NCBI GenBank assembly: GCA_032191485.1 | Contig: JAVDOI010000118.1 | Coordinates: forward strand, 238,501-302,500 | Direction of reading: 5' to 3' | Length of the DNA: 64,000 bases | Origin: Leptoclinus maculatus | Lineage: Eukaryota > Chordata > Actinopteri > Perciformes > Stichaeidae | Shown: positions 55,869-64,000 of the stretch, piece after piece | Layout of the letters: each line of letters begins with the position of its first letter | Numbering within the stretch: the first letter of the stretch is position 1 | Made by a program: the position numbers and the translations under genes | The notes under the pieces: model-generated | Told to the model about the DNA's origin: nothing | Databases searched by the model: none | What the model saw: only the letters and a program-made list of their open reading frames with translations

Positions 55869-56870
55869 ATGTCAGCCTGTGTTAAAAGAAAGTTTGACAC
55901 AGAGGGTAGAGTTTTTAACAAAACATGGACTTTAAAGTATTTCTTTACTGAAGTCAAAGGTAAAGCCGTGTGCTTAGTTTGTGGAGAACAAGTCACAGTG
56001 TTGAAGGATTATGATTTGAATCGTCATTACGAGAAGAAACACGCGGAGAAATACGAGAACCTGACTGATGCAGAGCGGACACGGACGTCTGAGGCTTTGC
56101 TAGCTAAGCTGCTAAAGCAACAAGGCCTTTTTACCAAGCGTCACACATCCAGGGATGCAGCCGCCAACACCAGCTTTGTGATATCACACAACATCGCAAA
56201 ACACAGTAAGCCATTCTCTGATGGGGAGTTCATCAAAGAGTGTTTGGTGGACTCTGCTGCACTACTACGCCCCGAGAATAAAGACCCATTCGAGAACGTG
56301 CCGCTCTCCAGACGCACCGTAACGAGGAGGATCGAGGACATCGCGGGACATCTGGAGCTTCAGCTGCAAAAAAAAGCAGACAACTTCGAACTGTTGTCCT
56401 TGGCTCTGGACGAGAGCTGCGATGTCCGCGACACAGCCCAGTTACTCATCTTTGTACGTGGGATAACGAAAGACTTCGTGATTACAGAGGAGCTGCAGCA
56501 ATGCAGTCAATGAAAGGGACGACGACGGGGAGCGATTTGTTCACGGAGGTAAACGCTTCCACAGGCTGGGACTGATATGGAACAAACTGGCGTGTGTCAC
56601 AACCGATGGTTGTCCACATCTGACGGGAAAAATGTCTGACTTTTAAAGTGGATGCAAGATAAAGTGACTGAAATCAACCCAGAACTGAACTTGGTATTTT
56701 TGCATTGTATTATACATCAGAATGTGTTGTGTAAGTCAGTGCTAAAACTTAAGAAGGTTTTTGATGTAACTAAAATAGTTAACGTCATCAGAGCAAGAGC
56801 CTTGAATCACACAGTTTGTTGCACTCTTGGAGGAGCACGAGACTGAACACAGTGACATTGACCTGCAGTC
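55869..56870 (+). pseudogene. BED-finger hAT transposase, N-terminal half (GTF2IRD2/ZBED-like)
   Basis: An intact ATG frame runs from 55,869 to 56,513. It opens KRKFDTEGRVFNKTWTLKYF, then a BED-type zinc finger (CLVCGEQV...NRHYEKKH), then the start of the hAT RNase H-like fold (LALDESCDVRDTAQLLIFVR carries the first Asp). The frame breaks at about 56,500; family-like sequence resumes at 56,652 (KVTEINPELNLVFLHCIIHQ) and ends near 56,870. The catalytic C-terminal half and dimerisation domain are missing; the sequence is replaced by the LTR beginning at 56,927. It is intronless, as in hAT transposons. Confidence 0.8.
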
Positions 56871-56926
56871 TGATGCAGTACTGCAGAGCACTGTAGTCAG
56901 TATCACTGCTGGTTTGTATTCTTCTC

Positions 56927-57355
56927 TGTAGTGTGAGCGGCTCCTGCCCCGTTTCTAGGCGGGGAAGTCTTTCACACCTAACCCGGTGGTCACTCCGTCG
57001 GCTGTCCCACCTGCGAGGTTATGTTATCCTCTTTGAGGTGTCGGGACAATACCTTCGGCCTTTTATCTCACCCCGTAGCTAAATAGTTAGGATTTCGGAA
57101 TTAATTGTCTTTTTGAAAGTCTTTTACGGCTAATGCCCTAGGATCTCTCAATAGGATGTAACCCTGACACCCAGTGTAATATTCTGTTTCTACTGACATT
57201 TAAGTGTCTAAGTAAAACAGATGATACCAGTTTGTCTCATAGGGCGCGGTGGGCGTCCATCTTTATTGTACCGTATTATTACACTCTCTGGCGCACATTG
57301 CTGACATCATCATAACATGACGGTTACCTGAACCGGAAGTATCCAAGATACTACA
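56927..57355 (-). repeat. 3' LTR of Ty3/Gypsy element
   Basis: On the minus strand it begins TGTAGTATCTTGG and ends ...CACTACA, with matching inverted TGTAGT/ACTACA ends. Immediately to its right is a polypurine tract (AAAAGAAGGGGGA on the minus strand, about 57,356-57,368). No second LTR is found in the window. Confidence 0.75.
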
Positions 57356-57603
57356 TCCCCCTTCTTTTGAAACAAAATATGACTATAGCTACCAAATGAA
57401 ATAGTAAACATTATCCATTTAAACATTTTAGAAAAACTGCATATAGGCAGCTACGTATGCCAAATCTGCAAGAATACTGTTACTGAAGGAAATATGAAAA
57501 CAATTTTTCATCAACAGTTTATGTCTAAACGGCATTTCAACTATTTCAAACTTAAACACTTTATTTTCATGAACATGTCCTTCAGTTATTTTCCTGTTGG
57601 GAA

Positions 57604-58719
57604 TCACAAGTCTAATATGTTTCTAGGCTTCACTATACGGCCTGATCTTGTGGTAGTACAGTTTGGTGACTGTTTGGGACCTGTATGACCTGTATGACCT
57701 GTATGACCTGCAGGGTCCTGCTGTACTGTTTGAGACTCAGTGTCCTCCGGCTTCACCTGGTGGTTGTTTGGTGGAAGTATCTGGCTTGCGCCACTTTCAT
57801 GCATCTGCAGGAGGTGACGCCGGTTACGCCTGAGCATGTTGCGAATGTTGTAGGACCTCTGGGTACCTGCTGGCTCGACTACTGTTGCGGGTTCCCATGT
57901 CCCTGTGGGAAGCTGGAAACGGACCATAGCTCCTTCTGGTAGTGCCGGTAGTGTCCTAGAATTCCTGTCGTAGTATTGTTTTTGTCTCTGTTGGCACAGT
58001 TGTCTTTTGCTGTGAACTGTGCTGCGACAGACAAGTTCAGGTTGCAGTGGTTTTTCCGTGATTGGTAGGATTGAGCGCAGACACCTGCTCATTAGCAGCT
58101 GCGCTGGCGACTTCAGTCCATCAACTGGTGTGTTCCTGTATTCCAGTAAACTGAGGTACGGGTCTATCCGCTGTGCATGTGCTTTGTCCATGAGGGCTTT
58201 GACAGTCTGAACAGTCTTTTCAGCCAAACCGTTACTCTGTGGGTACAGCGGGCTGCTCGTGATATGCTCAAAGTCCCATGCGTGAGCAAAACCTCTGAAC
58301 TCTTGTGAACTGTAACAGGGTCCATTGTCACTGATTACTGTCTGGGGTATTCCAAATCTGGCGAACATGGATTTCAGCTTTTGGATGACAGTTGCAGATG
58401 TGAGGTTGGTGATTTTTTCTACCTCAAAATACCTGCTATAATAGTCAACGACAACTATATAGTCAGCACTGTGCCAGGTGAACAAGTCTGTGGCTACTGT
58501 TTGCCAAGGTCGTTCCGGGATAGGATGCGAGAGCATCGGTTCTTTTGTATTGGAGCTGCGTCGCTCCAGGCAGATGCTGCAAGATCCTACCAGTGCCTCT
58601 ATCTGTTTGCACATTCCGGGCCAGAACAGTACGTCTCTTGCTCGCTGCTTACACTTTTCCATCCCTAAGTGTCCAGTGTGTATGCGTGAAAGCATTTCAG
58701 CTGAGTGAGTGTGGCACAA
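57604..58719 (-). pseudogene. Ty3/Gypsy integrase
   Basis: A 371-residue frame contains the HHCC zinc-binding region (HTGHLGMEKC ... GSCSIC), the catalytic core with Asp in ATDLFTW, Asp in SDNGPCYSS and Glu in NGLAEKTVQ, and a C-terminal tail with a small GHT repeat (encoded by ATGACCTGT units near 57,685). The catalytic triad is intact. It belongs to the pol polyprotein whose upstream parts are in other frames, so the domain is separated from its start. Confidence 0.85.
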
Positions 58720-59891
58720 TGATTTTTTTACCTTTGAGTAGGATCCCGTTTGTCTCTGATATCTCGTCCCGATGATTCCAATACTCAGCGACAGCAGGCG
58801 GACACCTTTTGTTCGACTCAGGCCATCCTGCTTGGATAACTTGTCTCAACATTGAGAGTGGCTCATCTTGTGCTCTGGCGGTTTTGATTTCTGCCATTTT
58901 GCAATCACTCCGTGTGGATTTGTAAATCCATGCCTTCACTTAAAGAGTTGTCAAGACACTCAATCGGCTTTCTGGACAGCGTGTCTGCGACCGGGATTTG
59001 TTTTCCAGGCTTGTGTGTAATGTTAATGTCGTACCTTTGTAGTTGCAGTATCATGCGTTGTAGGCGTGGCGGTGCGGCTGCCAAGGGTTTCCGCATGATT
59101 GACTCCAGCGGTTTGTGGTCTGACTCGACGATCACCTGTCGTCCGTACAGATATTGATGAAAGCGTCTGCATCCAAAGAGCACTGCGTACAGCTCCTTTT
59201 CGATTTGAGCGTAATTTTCTTCAGTCTCATTTAGTGTCTTGGATGCGTATGCGACTGGTTTCTCTCCCTGGAGCAAGACTGCTCCTAAACCGCATTTTGA
59301 TGCATCGACTTGTAGTTTCACATCTTTGGTGTGGTCGAAGTATGTGAGCACTGGGCCGGGCTCCTGTGTTAGCAGGTCTTTCATTTGCTGGAATGCAACG
59401 TCTTGATTTGAGTCCCACGTGAATTCACTGTTCTCTTTCAGCAGTTGTCTGAGCGGGGCAATTGTCTCTGAAAGTCTTGGTGCAAACTTGGAGAGGTAGG
59501 TGACCATGCCCAGTATGGTCTCCAGCTCTGCTTTGCTGCGTGGGGGAGCCATTTCTTTAATTGCCTTGACCTTGTTAGGGTCGGGCTTGATGCCTTCTTG
59601 TGTCAGTCTATGTCCAAAATAGCTCACCTCAGAGACGCAGATGATGCTCTTGTCTTTGTTTAGCTTTATTCCTCTCTCTCTGGTTCTCTCCAGCATGCTG
59701 CGCAGGTTGGCATCGTGCTCCTCTTTGGTGCGGCCATACACCAAAATGTCATCTACGATGGCTGCGACACCCTGAAGCCCCTCGTAGGCCTCATCAACTC
59801 TCCTCTGAAACTCATCCTGTGCAGAAATGATTCCGAAAGCGAGCCTTTTGAACCGATATCTGCCGTAGATGGTGTTGAACGTGGTCAGCAT
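58697..59891 (-). pseudogene. Ty3/Gypsy reverse transcriptase (C-part) and RNase H
   Basis: The frame 59,891-58,905 has the RT catalytic box VDDILVYG, the connection region (FGHRLTQEGIKPDPNKVKAI) and an RNase H with LQVDASKCGLGAVL, EKELYAVLFG and VESDHKPLE. The reading moves to another frame near 58,910 (to 58,697) and again near 58,700 into the integrase frame. Confidence 0.85.
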
Positions 59892-59924
59892 GGATGATTC
59901 ATGTCTGAGTTTTATCGTCCAGTA

Positions 59925-60330
59925 TCAAGATCTAGCGTCCAGTACACTGAAGTACTGTGCTCCGGCTAGTCTTGGTGTGACATCATCTAGAGTGGGAAGT
60001 GGATAGTGGGGTCTCTGGATAGCTTTGTTTAGGGGGCGGGGATCTAAACACACCCTAAGCTTTCCTGTTTTCGGCTTTTCCACGGCCACTAGTGCATTCA
60101 CCCACTCAGTCGGCTCTGTGACCTTTTGGATTATATCCATTTCTTTCCATTTCGTCAAGCTCATCTTTGAGTTGGTTGCGCAGGGCATATGGGATACGGC
60201 GAGGTGGGCACACCACCGGTATTGCTGAGGGTTTAAGGCGACTGGTGCATTCTCCAGGGAATAGTCCAATGCCTTTAAATACGTCAGCAAACTCTTCTGT
60301 GATGCTGGTGTGTTTTTGGCTGTGCGTCAA
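59925..60330 (-). pseudogene. Ty3/Gypsy reverse transcriptase N-part
   Basis: Fragments read PPRRIPYALRNQLKDELDEM (frame to 60,106) and then EWVNALVAVEKPKTGKLRVC ... YFSVLDARS in another frame. LDARS is followed by a TGA at 59,925 where the RT frame would continue, a nonsense change, because the next codons (YWTIKL) are in the same frame. Confidence 0.8.
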
Positions 60331-60395
60331 CCATGTGCACTAGCTTGACCAAGTTTATGTGACTGTAGTTGGCTGAAACACACATAAACCCCACT

Positions 60396-60619
60396 TAAAT
60401 AAGGTACTTTGTGGTAATTCTGTCTTTCTCAGATTACCTTTCCTCTCCCTGGTTCCCTATTCCCTCGATTCCTTTCCCCTGGATTCTATCACAACGTTTT
60501 ATTTCTATTTCTAAAAGTATGGTCCACCATGGGGTTTTCTTTCTCCCTCATTTGCACGTCTGCCACTTAAAAAGACTTGAAGCACCAGTTTCAATGATCT
60601 GCTCACACGGTAGCCTACG

Positions 60620-60662
<43 letters not shown>

Positions 60663-61129
60663 CTCTCTCTTCATCCAAGGTTAGGATCAAAAGGCCAGTT
60701 TCTACCTGTCCCTTTCCTCTCTCAAGTGTGTCTCTTTAATGTAGAAGAGCTACAGCACAAAAACACAAAAACACACATACTCATGCACACACAGGAGAGC
60801 AGATCACAGGTCTGACGTCCAGCCTGCTCTCTTTGTCTGATCCAGCTTCAAACAGTCACATGTTGACAGAACCAGGCTGGGTTAGAATGTTAATCAGATA
60901 CTAAAGGACGGCAACGCTGCAAAACAACTTCTTTAACAATTAAATGCAAATATGTACTTCTGCTTTGGAAAAACTTGAGAGTATTATACATCTGAAAGTG
61001 CGATTGTATACGGAAGGTTGCTTGTCATATCCATGCCTTGTTGTTCTATTAAAGAAAAAGGTAAAGATGGACGTAGTCCTCGTGATGCGATTGGTTTGTG
61101 GACTGTCGTTTTGAAGCCTTAAATTCGCC
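60396..61129. other. Intergenic with (CA)n microsatellite
   Basis: A (CA)n tract occupies about 60,618-60,661. No gene is supported. Confidence 0.7.
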
Positions 61130-61290
61130 GTCGCCATCTTGGATTACGGCCGTCGCCATGTTTTTTTCCGCAACCAAGGAATGAAAGATAAACTCATGTT
61201 TACAATGTTTACTGATAATGAATCACGTGAGATGTAGAGTCATTTTATCATAGACTTCTATACAACCAGAGGAGTCGCCCCCTGGTTAAG
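61130..61290 (-). repeat. Dispersed teleost repeat, copy 2
   Basis: Reverse complement of part of 19,438-19,790: both share CCAGGGGGCGACTCCTCTGG followed by TTGTATAGAAGTCTATGA and AAAATGACTCTAC. Confidence 0.75.
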
Positions 61291-64000
61291 GGGTGAATGC
61301 AAGAGAGAAGAGCAAGTTCTAAGAAAGTTCCGCATCGGCAGAACCGTTCAGACTTTAGAACGCCGCACAGACCTTTATCGGCTTAATGAATGAACTAACC
61401 AATGAATTATCTTCAGCTTTTTGCAGCAGAGTCTTCTTTGAGACGCATTGCAAACACACTAAAACAGACAATGTGTTCAAAGTAACACGTCACAGGAAAA
61501 CGTAGGCTGTGCCTCGGCCTCACATTGTGAATGTACAGTTTTAAATGTTATTAAACACTTTGGTTTGTTTTTTGTTATTGACCAATTGTGCAAACTAGTG
61601 TCAGATGTTTTTAAAATAAAACATGATGTAATGATCATGATAGGAATATTGTTGGGGGGGTGGCTGGCTACTCCATATCCTTGTGGAAAGCCCTGCTTAC
61701 TTCCTATTACCAATAAACTCATCTTCATGAGTGCCTTTTTAAAATGGAGCCCAAGCTGCTTAAAATGAAACACAGCATGTTACTGGCATGCTGGAAATGA
61801 TCCATCCTTTAAAGTAGTTTTATTAGGTTTGGTTTAAGTACCAGCATTTTAAAGAGATATTCAAATTAATCCTCAAAGGAAAATTCTAAGATAGAAGATA
61901 GATGCATGGAAGCAAAATTATTCTAGTAAACATATAAAAAGAATCAATAAAAACACAAAATGAGAACTAATTTGTGCGCGTGACATAAAAGAAAACGTGT
62001 AAGGGTAATAAACACATCTCGTCTCACATCAGAGCTGTGTGTTGATTGCTTGTTTTCTCTCAGAGAATTGATGATAAAAGGTTACGAGACTGAGACGCAA
62101 TGGAAATCAAAAGACAACAGTGCTTTGGAATGATTGATTTTAGAGATGTTTCACAGACAGGGTTTTCAATAAGACATTAATTAAGGAGCACCCTGTGGAG
62201 AGTTATGACATACCTTCAAAAATACACGCGTGCATTTTATGCAAATACAAAAGCAATTAGAATTGCATATTTACATCTATGTCTGTGTAAAATGTTCATT
62301 TTACATAAATAGACATTTGTGTAAAATTGTCAAAATTAGCGTTTTCAACTCTTGAGTTGTGACCTTTGACCGGTCAAATCTGAACAGTTCATTGTTGACC
62401 CCGAGTGAATGTTTCTGCAAAATTTGAAGAATTTCCCTGAAGGTGTTCCTGAGATATTATATATTTATTGTATTAACTGAGGAAGAAACCCTGCAATCAT
62501 AATGTTTAACCAATAAAGGTTTATTTGCAAATTCCCCCGCTGTGGGACTAATAAAGGATTATCTTATCTTATAATGTGTGTAAATGCTGAACCAAAGACT
62601 CGGACAAACGGACCGATTCACAACCGTCCAGCTGACATTGCTATCTGTGCGTGTGCTTTCATGGGCTGCGGTAAAATGTTTCCTGATATGCTACTTCAAC
62701 GTAGCCATTAACACGCCAAACCGTCCTCATTCCTAGGGGTCAGCACAACAGAGGAGACATATGGAGGTTTGTGGAAAGGCCCCGTCTCTCTAGGTCCTCT
62801 GTGTGAGTGTCAGGATGGCCAACGCTGTCCCCCGTCTCCCAACTAATTGTCAGGGACAGCCTGGTAATTCGGCAGGTAATAGCGGAGCAGCCCTCTGCTA
62901 ATGTATTCCTGCCCAGGAAATGAGGCTTTGGAACCACAATGACAGGATGACTGACAGCTAGATTAGAGCACAGACAGTGGGAGGATGGAGACACAGAGAG
63001 AGACACAGAGAGAGACAGAGAGGTATGCAAACAGAGAATGTGAGAGGAAAAGAAAAACCATGAGAGCACAAGATGGATGAGATAAGATGAGATAACAGAA
63101 GAGAGGCCTGGTACTAAAGTTTAGATCTAAGAGATCTTGTGTGTGATCTAAGTGTGCTTCCCAAGAGAGGAACTGTTCAGAAAACGTGAACCCAGTAAAG
63201 TTAAACTAACTGGTTTTCATGTGATTTGTAATAGATTACAACCGTTTTAAGCTAAGATTCACTTCCTTGACATTTGGTCGGGAGATAACGCAAAAAAAAA
63301 AGTCTGAAGGGATGCCAGTCACAATAATACAGATTACTTTGATGGGAGAGGTGGAGCAGTCCATAATGTATTACTCAATGTCTTTACTCACCACTGAAAA
63401 ATGTATGGACAAAAATGTTTGCTTATTAACGCCCACGCCACTTCAATTATACATTTTATTCCAATAAATAATTCCTCCTCCATCTTTAGACAGCCTTAAT
63501 TCTTGATGCTTTAAATCAGCCTGATTTCTGGTGCAGGCTTATCCTACCTTTAAAAGACGTTGCTCTGCAGCTCATATTCTCTCTCCCGCTAATGAGGCAC
63601 TTGTTTGGAACCGGTAGTCATTCCACTTTCATAAGAGGCTTTGAGCAAACATGTTTATTCCTTCTTAATCTCTGCACTGACAGTCCCCGAGAAGCTAAAT
63701 GCCATTCAGAGAGTTTTACTCGAGCCTACGAAGGTGAAGGCTATTAATGCTCGTTTGACAGCATGGAGAAGTCATCTAAGAGGAACAACCCCGAGTTTAA
63801 AGAATCAACACATTGTTCTTATGTCCTCAGTGCGTTCAGACTATGTAGTTTAATGTGATATAGACATTATAGTTACATCACAACAGCAAAAGTATCTCAA
63901 ATTGTACTTGAGTAGCTCCATGTTATGCTACTTTATACGTCGACTCCACACAAACAATGCATCACTGATTAGAATCCAGTAACAGGAAGTACAAATATAT
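61291..64000. other. Intergenic, no gene recognised
   Basis: AT-rich sequence with small repeats (GAGAGACA run near 62,990-63,020; GATAAGATGA near 63,078). Near 63,890-63,950 a fragment resembles the repeat at 42,090-42,600. No domain-bearing frame or exon is seen on either strand. Confidence 0.5.

Larger units (their letters stand above)
56927..60395 (-). mobile_element. 5'-deleted Ty3/Gypsy retrotransposon
   Basis: Read right to left, the order is RT, RNase H, integrase, polypurine tract, LTR. RT before integrase is the Ty3/Gypsy order. Gag, protease and the 5' LTR are missing beyond about 60,395. Frameshifts (near 60,140, 58,910 and 58,700) and a TGA at 59,925 make it inactive. Confidence 0.8.

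Overview
This window looks like teleost fish genomic DNA, probably percomorph. It has vertebrate exons with short introns and GT-AG splice sites, typical fish dispersed repeats, and several transposon classes that coexist mainly in fish (a Tx1-like L1, non-autonomous hAT, Ty3/Gypsy, a tyrosine-recombinase retroelement and an endogenous retrovirus). No bacterial or phage gene is visible. All host exons recognised are on the + strand.

Region 1 (about 2.3-21.0 kb) is the 3' part of a scavenger-receptor (SRCR) membrane receptor gene. It is built of symmetric phase-1 exons: SRCR modules of two alternating kinds, one Ig-like exon, one transmembrane exon and a short tail exon. A roughly 2.07 kb SRCR pair is duplicated almost perfectly (4,438-6,518 and 16,190-18,255). 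The array is stretched by a 5'-truncated L1 (about 2.99-4.44 kb, - strand), by a nearly full-length Tx1-like L1 lying between (CT)n tracts (about 6.63-13.50 kb) that was itself split by a hAT element (9,218-10,393), and by an LTR-like unclassified stretch (14,722-16,178). The signal-peptide exons lie outside the window.

Region 2 (about 22.0-54.3 kb) is a mosaic bounded by two inverted, diverged copies of a TTAA-flanked repeat. Between them lies a gapped zzef1 gene (DOC, CUB-like and ZZ-finger segments and the true C-terminus). Many internal exons are missing, two places join non-adjacent coding segments without an intron, and several 1-base frameshifts are present. The phase-matched intron between 25,438 and 40,681 carries an internally deleted appl1 gene (end of BAR, PH, linker, C-terminus; no PTB). 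One appl1 coding exon was split by a 6.26 kb endogenous retrovirus (27,813-34,068, - strand, 5-bp target duplication CCCGC). A decayed tyrosine-recombinase element follows in the same intron. Either this is a decaying duplicate (for example paralogous or sex-linked sequence) or parts are misassembled; the sequence alone cannot decide.

Region 3 (54.3-64.0 kb) has no host gene that I can support. It holds the N-terminal half of a BED-finger hAT transposase of the GTF2IRD2/ZBED type, a 5'-truncated Ty3/Gypsy element on the - strand, microsatellites and dispersed repeats.
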